Positions 26,349-35,658 of a stretch of DNA of 64,000 nucleotides are shown here, in pieces; the first letter of the stretch is position 1, and each line of letters opens with the position of its first letter. The position numbers were made by a program, and so were the translations under genes. The notes below the pieces were generated by a model. It had not been told where the DNA came from, made no database searches, and saw nothing but the letters and a program-made list of their open reading frames with translations. Origin of the DNA: Janthinobacterium lividum (GTDB taxonomy: Bacteria > Pseudomonadota > Gammaproteobacteria > Burkholderiales > Burkholderiaceae_D); assembly GCF_023509035.1 (NCBI RefSeq), contig NZ_CP075583.1:4154001-4218000 (forward strand). The letters are read 5' to 3'.

Positions 26349-27701
26349 ATGGACTTGATTACTTCCGCTGTCGTGGCGGCCATCGGGCATGGCGCGCCCG
26401 GCCACGCGCCCAAAGTCATCGCCAGCCATTTTCAAAGGCTCAAGCAGGCCATCGCCAAGTTCGACAGCGCCGCCGCCATCCTGGCCGCCATCGCCGCGCT
26501 GGAAGCCGAGCCTGACGATAGCCAGCTGCAACTGGCCCTGTCGGCCGCCCTGTCCAGCGCGAAAGTGCCCGATGACATGGAAACCCTGTTTGCCGCGCAA
26601 GGCTTGCTCGATGCGGTACAGCGGCCTTTTCCCCAGTTACCCGAAGTGCAAGCCGCGCCCTCCCCGGCCGATAAAAGCGCCGTCGTATCCAATTATGCGG
26701 TCGTCAAGGTGTATTTCGCCACGGACCGCCAGCGCGACGTGGGCAAGCCGCCGGCCCAGCGCTTCAGCGGCGAACGCAGTATCACGGGTGGCAATGGCGG
26801 CGGCGATGGCCCGCTCAGCTATGGCAGTTGCGACATCAGCATCCCCCGCGACCACCGCATGGGCCAGCTGGAATCGCCATCGCTGTGGCGCCTGGAATTT
26901 CGCGACGACCCGGCCAAGCACGTGCTGCTGCTGTCCGCCGAGGTGCAAGACCGCGAGCTGTTCTTTGCCGCATTAACGGCCCAGATCCGCGCCTCGGCCG
27001 GCAAGAGCGCGTTTGTCTTTGTGCATGGCTATCACGTAAGTTTCGAGGATGCGGCGCGGCGCACGGGACAGATGGCCTACGACCTGGGCTTCGACGGCGC
27101 GTCCGTGTTTTACAGCTGGCCGTCGCGCGGCGACCTGGCCGCCTACACCATCGATGAAAACAATATCGAGTGGAGCACGCCCCACCTCACGGCCTTCCTG
27201 GCCGACTTTCTCGCCAACACGGAGGCGGCGCAAGTGTACCTGGTGGGACACAGCATGGGCAACCGGGGCCTGGCGCGGGCCGTGGCCGAGCTGCTGGCCG
27301 CGCAGCCGCAGCTGGCGCAAAAGATCACGGAAATCATCCTGTCCGCGCCCGATATCGACGCCGCCATCTTCAAGCACGATATCGCGCCGAAACTGGCCGG
27401 CGCGCGCAACCCCGTCACCTTGTATGCCTCTTCGCAAGACCTGGCCCTGGCCGCCTCGAAAGCCGTGCATGGTTATCCGCGCGCGGGCGACAGCGGCGCC
27501 AGCATGCTGATCGTGGCGGGCGTGGAAACCATCGACGCCACCGGGGTCGACACGAGCTTCATGAAACATACGTATTTTGCGGAAAAGCGCTCGGCCCTGT
27601 CCGACATGTTTTATTTGATACGCAACCATGCGCGCGCGGACCAGCGTTTTCTCGACCCCGTCGATACGGTCGCCGGCCGCTATTGGACGTTCAAACCATG
27701 A
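26349..27701 (+). CDS. alpha/beta hydrolase, DUF900 family esterase
   Basis: 450 residues. A helical N-terminal extension (~1-100) is followed by the DUF900 lipase-like domain (~115-440). Motifs are VKVYFATDRQRD, the oxyanion loop FVFVHGYHVSFEDAARR, VFYSWPSRGD, the nucleophile elbow VGHSMGNRGL, the Asp region LSAPDIDAAIF, and a late His in SFMKHTYF. No signal peptide is seen, so it may be cytoplasmic. The gene follows the Anbu operon after a hairpin and is probably a separate unit. The substrate is unknown. Confidence 0.87.
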   Translation: MDLITSAVVAAIGHGAPGHAPKVIASHFQRLKQAIAKFDSAAAILAAIAALEAEPDDSQLQLALSAALSSAKVPDDMETLFAAQGLLDAVQRPFPQLPEVQAAPSPADKSAVVSNYAVVKVYFATDRQRDVGKPPAQRFSGERSITGGNGGGDGPLSYGSCDISIPRDHRMGQLESPSLWRLEFRDDPAKHVLLLSAEVQDRELFFAALTAQIRASAGKSAFVFVHGYHVSFEDAARRTGQMAYDLGFDGASVFYSWPSRGDLAAYTIDENNIEWSTPHLTAFLADFLANTEAAQVYLVGHSMGNRGLARAVAELLAAQPQLAQKITEIILSAPDIDAAIFKHDIAPKLAGARNPVTLYASSQDLALAASKAVHGYPRAGDSGASMLIVAGVETIDATGVDTSFMKHTYFAEKRSALSDMFYLIRNHARADQRFLDPVDTVAGRYWTFKP

Positions 27702-27804
27702 CGCCGTTCCATCCGGTGCGGCACGCATGCTAAGATACGGCCCAGAGGGTGGCAACGGGCACGGCGATGACGCCGCCAGCCGATCCCCCGCAAGCAGGCC
27801 TATC

Positions 27805-28230
27805 ATGTTGACATCATCTTCTACACCGCAAGCCGAATCGCTGATCCGCAACACCAACGCCCGCGTCACCAAGACACGCGTGAAGGTGCTCGACTTTTTA
27901 ATGGCGCAAAGCCGTTCGCTGACCCACCACGAAATCCAGCAAGCGCTGTCGCAGGACAGCGATATCGATTCCGTCACCCTGTACCGGGTGCTGGAATGGC
28001 TGACGGAAAATGAACTGGTGCACCGCATAGCGGGTGCCGACCAGGTGTGGCGCTTCAGCGCCGGCGCCGGCCACCAGGCGCACGAGCACGCGCACTTCCA
28101 ATGCACCAAATGCGCGAACGTCACCTGCTTCAATGAAGTCAAGTTGCCGCCGCCCGTGCTCTTGCCGGAAGGCTTCAGCGGCGGCGAAGTCGATTACCTG
28201 ATCAAGGGCGTGTGCCCCCGCTGCAAGTAA
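27805..28230 (+). CDS. Fur family transcriptional regulator, Zur-like
   Basis: 141 residues. The winged HTH is at ~15-85 (VTKTRVKVLDFLM, then DSVTLYRVLEWLTENELV). The metal and dimer domain has HEHAHFQCTKCANVTC and a final GVCPRCK, giving two CxxC pairs for the structural zinc. The neighbouring convergent operon encodes two COG0523 GTPases, classic zinc-starvation genes, and carries paired operator-like repeats. I therefore favour Zur over iron Fur or PerR (inference). Confidence 0.8.
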   Translation: MLTSSSTPQAESLIRNTNARVTKTRVKVLDFLMAQSRSLTHHEIQQALSQDSDIDSVTLYRVLEWLTENELVHRIAGADQVWRFSAGAGHQAHEHAHFQCTKCANVTCFNEVKLPPPVLLPEGFSGGEVDYLIKGVCPRCK

Positions 28231-28245
28231 GCGGTGCCGGCAGCA

Positions 28246-28764
28246 TTACCTGATCAATAAAGCCAGGTGATGCTCGTCATAAAACAAGTCGCCCACGCGC
28301 ATCGAGCGCGGTTCCGTGCCATAGGCGATAAATCCCAGCGATTCATACAGTTGCCGTGCGGCATTGTTTTCTGCATTCACGCTCAAGTGCACTTGGATGA
28401 CGGCGGGATCGTGTTCGGCCTGTTCGATGCAGGCCTTCACGAGACGCCGCGCCACGCCCTTGCCCCGCTGCGTTACATCGACGAACACGCCCCATAGCAA
28501 GGCCTTGTGCCACAGTTGCCGCAAGGGTTCGCGCCGCAAACCGGCAAAGCCGACCAGGCGCGCGCCATCGAAGGCGCCAAAACCGCGCTGCATGGCGCCG
28601 CCGGCAATGCGCTGCGCGTGTTCTTCCGGCGTGCGCGCCAGTTCATCCTCGCGCGACGAGGAAAACGAACTGGGCGAGTCAAGGATGGCGCGCAGGCGCA
28701 GCGCGCAAAAGGCGGCGGTGTCTGCTGGCGTCAGCAGGCGGATGACGATATCAGGTGCGGGCAT
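28246..28764 (-). CDS. GNAT family N-acetyltransferase
   Basis: 172 residues with a standard GNAT fold: IRLLTPADTAAFCALRLRAI at the N-terminus, acetyl-CoA loop VDVTQRGKGVARRLV and motif B NAENNAARQLYESLGF. The ATG at 28764 fits the family start; the longer upstream frame does not look like protein. It lies 44 bases after the truncated permease gene and is likely the last gene of the COG0523 operon. It is convergent with the Zur-like gene, 15 bases away. The substrate is unknown. Confidence 0.85.
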   Translation of the reverse strand: MPAPDIVIRLLTPADTAAFCALRLRAILDSPSSFSSSREDELARTPEEHAQRIAGGAMQRGFGAFDGARLVGFAGLRREPLRQLWHKALLWGVFVDVTQRGKGVARRLVKACIEQAEHDPAVIQVHLSVNAENNAARQLYESLGFIAYGTEPRSMRVGDLFYDEHHLALLIR

Positions 28765-28808
28765 GGTGGAATTCGGCTGTTTTTTTCCATTATACCCACG
28801 CCCCCGTC

Positions 28809-29144
28809 TCAGGCACGCACGCGGCGCAAGACTAGCAAGCTGCGCGCATTCAGGGCGGCGATCAACAGCAGCAAGGCCATGGGAAACCATGCCAGCCAGC
28901 AGAACAGCTTTGGCGATGGCGTAAATTGCCGTGATGCCAGCGCCGCCACGGCCACGATGGCCAGCACGGTGACGCCACGGCCCAGTGCAAACAATGCGCC
29001 CATCCACGGCGCCCAGCGCGGCGAGGCGGACTGGCTGCGCAAGGTCAGGCCATCGACGGCTGCCAGGTGGTCGGGCTCCAGCCCATGCCGCATGCCGAGC
29101 AGGAAAATCAGCGCCAGGGCGGGCAAGCCCGCTTCCACGCTCAT
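28809..29144 (-). CDS. truncated nickel/cobalt permease-like membrane protein
   Basis: 111 residues with about three hydrophobic helices. The MRHGLEPDHLAAVDGLT stretch carries the H-x4-DH signature of NiCoT (HoxN/NixA) permeases, which are normally 250-350 residues. Here the protein stops after the third helix, and the second conserved element reads ALGRGV where permeases usually have a His. Its ATG overlaps the stop of the COG0523 gene upstream. It is either a degenerate remnant or a reduced metal-binding membrane protein. Confidence 0.6.
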   Translation of the reverse strand: MSVEAGLPALALIFLLGMRHGLEPDHLAAVDGLTLRSQSASPRWAPWMGALFALGRGVTVLAIVAVAALASRQFTPSPKLFCWLAWFPMALLLLIAALNARSLLVLRRVRA

Positions 29145-30135
29145 GCGGCCACCGGGGCTGGACTGGCCACGCAGCGATCCAGGCCCCGCGTCAGCATCTG
29201 CTGCGGCAAGTCGCGACCGATAAAGATCATCTTGCTGGCGCGCGTTTCACCGTCGCGCCACGGCGCGCCCAGTTCCGAGCCCATCAGCATGTGCACGCCC
29301 TGGAATACGGCGCGGCATGGCAAGTCGGCCACGTACAAAATGCCCTTGTAGCGCATCAACTGGGTGCCAAACAACTGCACCACGGCATCGAGAAAGTTTT
29401 CCACCTGCAGCAAATCGAGGGGCTGGGACTGGTGGTAGACGAACGATTGCACGCCGTCGCCATGGCGGTGGCCCAGTTCCCCCAGAAAATCCGGCTCCAG
29501 CTCGACGATGGCGTTCAGGTTGAAGCCACGTATGTTCAAAATGTCGCGCAGCGGCACATTGCCAAAGCGGACTTTTTGTATGCTGGCGCGGCCGTTGATG
29601 GCGATCAAACGCTGGCGCAGCGCGGCCAGCTCGTCCTTGCTGACCAGATCCGTCTTCGACAACAGGATGCGGTCGGCAAAGCCCACCTGCTCCTGCGCTT
29701 CCCTGTGTGCCGTCAATTGCTGCTGCGCATGGCGCGCGTCCACCACCGTCAATATCGCGTCCAGCATGTAGCACTCGCTGATTGACGGCTCCGCAAAAAG
29801 GTTTGCGCCACGGGGCCAGGCGCGGCCAGGCCCGTCGTCTCGATGATCACGTGATCGAACGCGATGCTTCCCGCTTCGCGCCTGGTGTGCAGCTCGCCCA
29901 GGATGCGGATCAGGTCGCCGCGCACGCTGCAGCAGATGCAGCCATTGTTCATTTCCACGATCTGCTCGTCGCTATCTTGCACCAGCAAGCCATGGTCGAT
30001 GCTTTCGGCGGCGAATTCATTTTCGATCACGGCGATGCGCACGCCGTGATCGCCCTGCAATATGCGCTTGAGCAAGGTGGTTTTCCCGCTGCCGAGAAAA
30101 CCCGTGATGATGGTGACGGGGATCACTTCTGTCAT
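29141..30135 (-). CDS. COG0523 (CobW-like) GTPase metallochaperone (frameshifted)
   Basis: About 331 residues once a base is restored. The N-terminal G domain has Walker A TGFLGSGKTTLLKRI, the metal-binding MNNGCICCSVRGDL (CxCC) and the Walker B region HVIIETTGLAAPG. The C-terminal part has LLSKTDLVSK (NKxD-like) and the CobW_C domain. The A5 run at 29795-29799 (T on the coding strand) lacks one base; with it the join reads QTFFAEPSISECYMLDAILTV. It is the second of two paralogues in the operon and would help deliver zinc under limitation. Confidence 0.85.
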
Positions 30136-30154
30136 ATTTCTTTCCTATCGATGG

Positions 30155-31381
30155 TTAATCTTCGAGTTCTTCCATCCGCTGCCATTGGGGAAACGGGTCA
30201 GGCAGCTTGCGCCAGGCGGCCATGCCCTGGCGCGTTTCCGTGCAATTGAGTTGACATTTCTTTAAGCCCGCCTCGATAGCGGCCTGGTCCATGTCCTGCC
30301 CGATAAAGACAAGCTCCTGGTAGCGATCACCATACGTTTCGCTCCAGCCCGCTTTTACTTCCGCCAGCGAGGCCGCATCCGTGGGCCAGCGCTCCCTGGG
30401 CACGGACGCCCACCACAGACCCACGGGTTCGATATTCATCAGCTTGCCCGCGCCGGACAGGCTGGCCACCCATTCGGGGCGGCTGGCCAGCCAGAAATAG
30501 CCCTTGCTGCGCACCACGCCCGGTATCGGCTGCGCAATATAGTCATGCAGGCGCTGCGCGTGGAATGGCTCCTTCGCCCGGTAGACAAAGCTGCTGATGC
30601 CGTAGGTTTCCGTTTCCGGCGTGTGCACACCGGCCAATTCCTGGGCCCAGCCCGGCATACTGGCTGCCTGCTCCAGCTCGAACAAGTTCGTGCCGAGAAT
30701 GGCGTCGAGCGGCACGACGGACTGGTTGGTTTGGATAATGCGCGCGCCGGGATTCAGGGCTTTTAATATGGCCAGCACCCGCAGGCGCTCGGCCGCATCG
30801 ACCATGTCGACCTTGTTGAGGACGATGACATTGGCAAACTCGATCTGTTCCGTCAACAAGTTGGCCAGTTGGCGGTCGTCGCCCTCGCCCGCGATCTCGC
30901 CGCGCTGCTCCAGGCTGTCTTCGCTATGAAAATCGTTCAGCAAGTTGGCGCAGTCGACGACGGTAACCATGCAGTCGATGCGCGCCACGTCGTTCAGGCT
31001 GTCGCCGTGCTCGTCTTCGAAGTCGAAGGTGGCCGCCACGGGCATCGGCTCGCCCACGCCCGTCGATTCGATCAGCAGGTAGTCGAAGCGGTCTTCGGCG
31101 GCCAGGCGCCGCACTTCCAGCAATAAATCGTCGCGCAGGGTGCAGCAGATGCAGCCGTTCGACATTTCCACCAGTCTCTCTTCCGTGCGCGACAGGGCCG
31201 CGCCCGCCGCCTCGGCGCTATCTTTGACGAGCGAGGCATCGATATTGACTTCGCTCATGTCGTTGACGATGACGGCAACGCGCTTGCCTTCTCGGTTGCG
31301 CAGTATGTGGTTGAGCAAGGTCGTCTTGCCTGCGCCGAGAAAGCCGGACAGGACGGTGACGGGGAGTTTGTGCTGGGGCAT
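30155..31381 (-). CDS. COG0523 GTP-binding zinc metallochaperone (ZigA-like)
   Basis: 408 residues. Walker [17 protein letters not shown], the CxCC motif [14 protein letters not shown], Walker [13 protein letters not shown] and VLNKVDMVD define the COG0523 G domain. The CobW_C domain ends with the long PLWW-type segment. Length and sequence fit the ZigA/YeiR-like zinc-starvation branch. I chose the ATG at 31381 ([14 protein letters not shown]). It is the first gene of the operon, with two operator-like inverted repeats upstream, as expected for Zur control. Confidence 0.9.
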   Translation of the reverse strand: MPQHKLPVTVLSGFLGAGKTTLLNHILRNREGKRVAVIVNDMSEVNIDASLVKDSAEAAGAALSRTEERLVEMSNGCICCTLRDDLLLEVRRLAAEDRFDYLLIESTGVGEPMPVAATFDFEDEHGDSLNDVARIDCMVTVVDCANLLNDFHSEDSLEQRGEIAGEGDDRQLANLLTEQIEFANVIVLNKVDMVDAAERLRVLAILKALNPGARIIQTNQSVVPLDAILGTNLFELEQAASMPGWAQELAGVHTPETETYGISSFVYRAKEPFHAQRLHDYIAQPIPGVVRSKGYFWLASRPEWVASLSGAGKLMNIEPVGLWWASVPRERWPTDAASLAEVKAGWSETYGDRYQELVFIGQDMDQAAIEAGLKKCQLNCTETRQGMAAWRKLPDPFPQWQRMEELED

Positions 31382-31429
31382 GGGAATTCCTTCGGCTGGC
31401 TGAGTTACTGGGTTGGCGATTCTCTCGCC

Positions 31430-31448
31430 AATGCAAATGAATTGCGTT
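31430..31448. promoter_or_regulatory. distal Zur-box-like inverted repeat
   Basis: AATGCAA (31430-31436), five spacer bases, then TTGCGTT (31442-31448), with one mismatch in the arms. It has the same layout as the proximal site 29 bases away and lies between it and the COG0523 start. Confidence 0.5.
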
Positions 31449-31458
31449 TTAGAATTAT

Positions 31459-31477
31459 AATGCAATCAACTTGCATT
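31459..31477. promoter_or_regulatory. perfect Zur-box-like inverted repeat at COG0523 promoter
   Basis: AATGCAA and TTGCATT are perfect 7-bp arms around five bases. On the minus strand a TATAAT -10 element overlaps the repeat, so a bound repressor would block the promoter of the COG0523 operon. Assignment to Zur rests on the operon content and the nearby Fur-family gene. Confidence 0.6.
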
Positions 31478-31645
31478 TGTGCGTAGATCTTTGCCTGCCG
31501 CTTTGAAAAGAGAGCCGTGCGCCACCTCGCTGCCATGCCAGGCCATGACGTGCCCGACGTGCTACAGTGGAACTTTACCGCTCATGCCATCGACACAAGC
31601 GCATGGTGGCTCGACGTTTAAATTTTCACAATCACCAAGGAAACG

Positions 31646-32692
31646 ATGTTCTTACGCAGCTCCACAACGCTTCTTGCCTTACTTGTTTTGATGATGGGCA
31701 GTGCCATTGCGTCAGACATAAAAAAGCCGATCAAGCACTATCTTTACTTCAATCACCGCGAACTGAACGGGGAAAACATCACCTCGGATAAGGCCTTAAG
31801 CGATCCCCGTTTCAGCGGCGCGCAAATCGTGTACACATGGCGCAGCCTGGAGCCGGAACAGGACCGTTATGATTTTTCGGCGATCCGCCACGACATCGCC
31901 TATCTCGATTCAATCGGCAAAAAGCTGTGGATACAACTGCAGGAAAAATCCTTCACGCCACGCCATAATGTGCCGGCCTATTTGCTCAGTGATCCTCGCT
32001 ACCAAGGCGGCATCATCAAGCAAAGCATGCTTTCCGCCCCAGAACGCGACCCGAACAAAGCGGTGACGGATGATGAATATGGCTGGTCGCCAAAAATGTG
32101 GGAAGCGCCGGTACGCGAGCGTTATCAACGCTTGATCCAGGCGCTGGGCAAGGAATTTGACGGGAAAATCGAGGGCATTAATTTCAGCGAAAGTTCGATC
32201 GACATTGGCGTTGAGGATAGCAAAGGCAATACTACTTTCCCCGATGATTTCAAGCCGCAAAAATATGTGGATGCCATCAAGGAAAACATGCAGGTACTGG
32301 CCGCTGCTTTTCCCCACACCACCACCATGGTGTATTTAAACTTTCTGCCCGGTGAATGGCTGCCGTGGAACGACAAGGGCTATATGCGCAGCCTGTTTGC
32401 GCAAGCGCAAACGCTGCATATGGGCGTGGGCGGTCCTGACCTGATGCCGTATCGAAAAAGCCATATGGGCCAGAGTTACGGCTTTATCAAGAACTACCCT
32501 GCGAACCTGGTCAAGGGCATGGCCGTACAGGACGGCAACCTACGCCAAATCAATCCCCGTACCAGGCAAAAAAATTCAGTCGAAGATTTGCTCGATTTTG
32601 CCCGCAATTACCTGGGCCTGGACTATATTTTCTGGGTAGAAGACGAGCCTTACTTTAGCAATGAAGTGCTGAAAAAACTGCCGGCGTATTGA
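31646..32692 (+). CDS. exported glycoside-hydrolase-like (TIM-barrel) protein
   Basis: 348 residues with a signal peptide (1-22, ending AIAS). The body has TIM-barrel features of GH42/GH5-like proteins: YTWRSLEPEQDRYDFSAI (substrate-entry strand), KKLWIQLQEKSF, GINFSESSID with a possible acid/base Glu, and LDYIFWVEDEPYFS with a possible nucleophile Glu. No carbohydrate-binding module is seen. AAGGAAA lies before the ATG. The substrate is unknown. It is divergent from the COG0523 operon but has its own direction and no shared theme. Confidence 0.65.
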   Translation: MFLRSSTTLLALLVLMMGSAIASDIKKPIKHYLYFNHRELNGENITSDKALSDPRFSGAQIVYTWRSLEPEQDRYDFSAIRHDIAYLDSIGKKLWIQLQEKSFTPRHNVPAYLLSDPRYQGGIIKQSMLSAPERDPNKAVTDDEYGWSPKMWEAPVRERYQRLIQALGKEFDGKIEGINFSESSIDIGVEDSKGNTTFPDDFKPQKYVDAIKENMQVLAAAFPHTTTMVYLNFLPGEWLPWNDKGYMRSLFAQAQTLHMGVGGPDLMPYRKSHMGQSYGFIKNYPANLVKGMAVQDGNLRQINPRTRQKNSVEDLLDFARNYLGLDYIFWVEDEPYFSNEVLKKLPAY

Positions 32693-32742
32693 CAGACAGT
32701 CGCGCCATCGCGCGGCAGCGTGCATCCATGCGCCTTGCACGG

Positions 32743-32760
32743 CTGTCATCGCCGCGTCAT
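32743..32760 (+). promoter_or_regulatory. candidate Pho box upstream of cpdB-like gene
   Basis: CTGTCAT (32743-32749), four bases, then GCGTCAT (32754-32760). This is the 11-bp direct-repeat spacing of a PhoB site, with the second repeat matching 5 of 7. The spacer is GC-rich, unlike the usual site, so support is modest. A phosphate-scavenging gene follows 46 bases later. Confidence 0.35.
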
Positions 32761-32806
32761 ATGGCGGCGTTACAGTCGCGTCCTTTGAATCTTTCCGAGG
32801 GCGGTA

Positions 32807-34909
32807 ATGAAAACAAATTGGGTCATGCTGGCGGCGCTGGCAAGTGTGGGTCTCGTCGGTTGCAACGGCAGTTCGAATACCCCGGCGGCGCCGGCCATTC
32901 CCGAAGGCACGACGGTCACCGTTGCCTTGCTGGAAACCACCGATATCCACTCGAACGTCCTCAGCTATAACTATTACGCGCTGGCTGAAGACACGAGTCT
33001 GGGCCTGGAGCGCACGTCGACCCTGATCCAGGCGGCGCGTGCGGAAAATCCGAACAACGTCTTGCTCGACGATGGCGACGTCATCCAGGGCACCCTGCTG
33101 GCCGATTTGCAAGCCGTAGCCGCGCCCGTGCCGTGCTCCGGCACCCTGGCCGTGCACAAGGCCATGAACGCGCTGAAATACGATGCAGGCGGCATGGGCA
33201 ACCACGAATTCAACTATGGCTTGCCCTACCTGAGCCAGATCACCAATACGGATTTCGGCATTCCCGGCGTGGCCAAGCCGACGGGCACGTGCGGCGCGCC
33301 CGCCTTCCCTTCCGTGCTGAGCAATGTCGTCGGCGTGTCCAGCGGCAAGCCGATTTTCCAGCCCTACACCCTGCTGCCACGCGATTTCGCGGCCACGGCG
33401 CCCGATGGCAGCAAGCTGACCGTGAAGATCAATGTTGGCGTGCTGAGCTTTGTGCCGCCGCAAATCCTCGAATGGGATCAGAAAGTGCTCGCTGGCAAAG
33501 TCAGCGTGACGGGCGTGCAGGAAGCGGCGAAACAGTACGTGCCGGAATTGCGCAACAAGGGCGCCGACCTCGTCGTGGCCCTGTCGCATGGCGGCCTGGA
33601 CACGAGCGCCTACAGCCCGAAGATGGAAAACGGCAGCTATCACCTGACCAGCACGGGCATCGACGCGCTGATGATCGGCCATTCGCACTTGATCTTCCCG
33701 AAAGGCAAGGAAGACGGCGCGGCAGCGCTGGACGCCTCGTTTGCCGCCTTCCCGGCCAGCGCCAAGATCGACGCCGTCAACGGCTTCGTGAACGGCGTGC
33801 CGACCGTCATGGCGCAGAGCTGGGGCCGCCGTCTGGGCATCATCAAGCTGACAATGGTGTACCAGGGCGGTAAATGGGTAGTGCAGCCGGCCAAGACAAC
33901 GGTGGAATCGCGCGGCTTCAAGTACACGGATGGCAAGACCCTCGTGAAAGCCGATCCGGCCATCGCGCCGCTGGTGGCTACCGAACACGCGGCCACCATC
34001 GCCTACGCCAAGCAGCCGCTGGGCATCAGCACGGATTTCGAGATGTCCGCCTACTTCGCGCTGGTGGGCGACGTGAGCGCCATCCAGCTGGTGAACCAGG
34101 CGCAGCTCGACTATGTGAAGAACTTCATCGCCACCAGCACGGATGCCACCTTGTCCAGCTACAAGAATATCCCCGTCATTTCCTGCAGCGCGCCGTTCAA
34201 GGCGGGCCGCAACGGGCCGTCCGACTTCACGGACGTGGCCGCGGGCGCGACACCGGCCGCGCCAATCGGCTTGCAAGTACGCAATCCAGGCGACTTGTAT
34301 TTGTATAGCAATAACAACCTGCAAGCCGTGAAGATCAAGGGTTCGGACTTGAAAGCGTGGCTGGAAACGTCGGCCAAGCAATTCAAACAGATCGACCCGG
34401 CCAGTAGCGCCGAGCAAGACCTGGTGCCGTCGTATGGCACGATCTATAACTATGACGTGTTCTATGCGGAAAACAATGCGCTGACGTACCAGATCGACGT
34501 GACAAAAGAGCCGGGCAGCCGCATCGTCAACCTCACGTACAAGGGTGCACCCGTCGCCGATGGCGATGACTTCATCGTCGCCACCAATGACTATCGCGCC
34601 GGTGGCGGTGGCGCCGTGCCCGGCATCGATGGCAGCAAGACCATCATCAAGTCACCTGATGCGAACCAGGCCGTGGTCAGCAACTACCTGGCGTCGCTGA
34701 GCACCAAGGGCGGCAAGGTGACCCTGGCGGCGAATGGCAGCGCGCGCAGCTGGAGCTTCGTCAAGACGGCCACGGCCGGTCCCGTGATCCTGCGTTCGGC
34801 GCCGGGCCATCTGGCCTTGGCGCAAGGCAGCGGCATCGCCAACGTGGTGGCCGAAGGCGGTCTCGATGCCAGCGGTTTCGCCAAGTACCGCATCGACCTG
34901 AGCAAATAA
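32807..34909 (+). CDS. cpdB: 2',3'-cyclic-nucleotide 2'-phosphodiesterase/3'-nucleotidase-type lipoprotein (5'-nucleotidase family)
   Basis: A 700-residue exported lipoprotein with lipobox LVGC at ~16-19. The metallophosphatase domain (~38-350) carries metal-binding motifs TTDIHSNV, LLDDGDVIQG, GMGNHEFNYGL, LSHGG and the GHSHLIF block. The C-terminal 5'-nucleotidase substrate domain (~380-690) includes NPGDLYLY and DFIVATNDYRAGGGG. It would release phosphate and nucleosides from extracellular nucleotides. The CpdB-type length and the NDYRAGGGG motif favour cyclic phosphodiesterase/3'-nucleotidase over plain UshA. Confidence 0.88.
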   Translation: MKTNWVMLAALASVGLVGCNGSSNTPAAPAIPEGTTVTVALLETTDIHSNVLSYNYYALAEDTSLGLERTSTLIQAARAENPNNVLLDDGDVIQGTLLADLQAVAAPVPCSGTLAVHKAMNALKYDAGGMGNHEFNYGLPYLSQITNTDFGIPGVAKPTGTCGAPAFPSVLSNVVGVSSGKPIFQPYTLLPRDFAATAPDGSKLTVKINVGVLSFVPPQILEWDQKVLAGKVSVTGVQEAAKQYVPELRNKGADLVVALSHGGLDTSAYSPKMENGSYHLTSTGIDALMIGHSHLIFPKGKEDGAAALDASFAAFPASAKIDAVNGFVNGVPTVMAQSWGRRLGIIKLTMVYQGGKWVVQPAKTTVESRGFKYTDGKTLVKADPAIAPLVATEHAATIAYAKQPLGISTDFEMSAYFALVGDVSAIQLVNQAQLDYVKNFIATSTDATLSSYKNIPVISCSAPFKAGRNGPSDFTDVAAGATPAAPIGLQVRNPGDLYLYSNNNLQAVKIKGSDLKAWLETSAKQFKQIDPASSAEQDLVPSYGTIYNYDVFYAENNALTYQIDVTKEPGSRIVNLTYKGAPVADGDDFIVATNDYRAGGGGAVPGIDGSKTIIKSPDANQAVVSNYLASLSTKGGKVTLAANGSARSWSFVKTATAGPVILRSAPGHLALAQGSGIANVVAEGGLDASGFAKYRIDLSK

Positions 34910-34965
34910 GGTCCATGGGCCGGGACTGCGGTGGTTCCGGCCTGTTTTGATGAAAGGTGATCCAG

Positions 34966-35658
34966 ATGAAACACGCACTTTCCCTCCCCGCCGTCGTGCT
35001 GGCGACTGTCCTGGCCGCCTGCCAGTCGTCGCCACCGCCCACGGCGGCGGAAATCGAAGCCGTCGCCATGCACGCGCGCCAGGCGGGCGACCACCAGGCC
35101 GAGCGGCGTGTGCGCAGCTGGGCCAGCAAGGACATGCCCGTCGCCGAGCGCGAACTGGCGCTGATTTACCAGCCCCGGCCCGAGCGCCGCGCCGAGGCCC
35201 TGGCCCTGTTCGAACAGGCGGCCCGCGCCGGCGACACGGAAGCGGCCTTCGAACTGGGCCAGATGCTGCGCGCGGCCACGCCCGGGCAAGCCTGGCTGTG
35301 GTACCGGCAAGCGGCGCAGCAAGGCCATGCGAAGGCGGCTTTGATGCTGGGCTTGCTGGCGGCGAATGGCGAAGGCGTGCCGAAAGATCAGCATGAAGCG
35401 GCGCGCTGGCTGGCCAAGTCGAGCGAGCTGGGTAATCCACACGCCATGTTCTTGCTGTACAACGCCTACCGCGAAGGCCGCGGCGTGCCGCGCGACCTGG
35501 CCAAGGGCCGCGAATTGCTGGAAGAAGCGGCCCACCACGAATATCCGCCCGCCATCCAGGAACTGGCCATGACGGTGCAGGCGGACGACGCGCTGCGCGC
35601 CGGTCACCTGATGAAGGAAGCGACGGAGCACCGGCACAATAACTGGAACAAGTTTTAA
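34966..35658 (+). CDS. Sel1-like (TPR-like) repeat lipoprotein
   Basis: 230 residues. The signal peptide has lipobox LAAC at ~15-18. The body is built of ~36-residue Sel1 repeats: AFELGQMLRAATPGQAWLWYRQAAQQGHAKAALMLG, then a NGEGVPKDQHEAARWLAKSSELGNPHAM type repeat and YREGRGVPRDLAKGRELL. Such proteins mediate envelope protein-protein contacts. I chose the ATG at 34966 since AAGGTGA lies just upstream. It follows cpdB by 56 bases and may be cotranscribed. Confidence 0.85.
   Translation: MKHALSLPAVVLATVLAACQSSPPPTAAEIEAVAMHARQAGDHQAERRVRSWASKDMPVAERELALIYQPRPERRAEALALFEQAARAGDTEAAFELGQMLRAATPGQAWLWYRQAAQQGHAKAALMLGLLAANGEGVPKDQHEAARWLAKSSELGNPHAMFLLYNAYREGRGVPRDLAKGRELLEEAAHHEYPPAIQELAMTVQADDALRAGHLMKEATEHRHNNWNKF

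Noticed and set aside
32576..34417. 613-codon open frame antisense to the cpdB-like gene
   Set aside because: A shadow frame; length alone is not evidence in DNA of this GC content.
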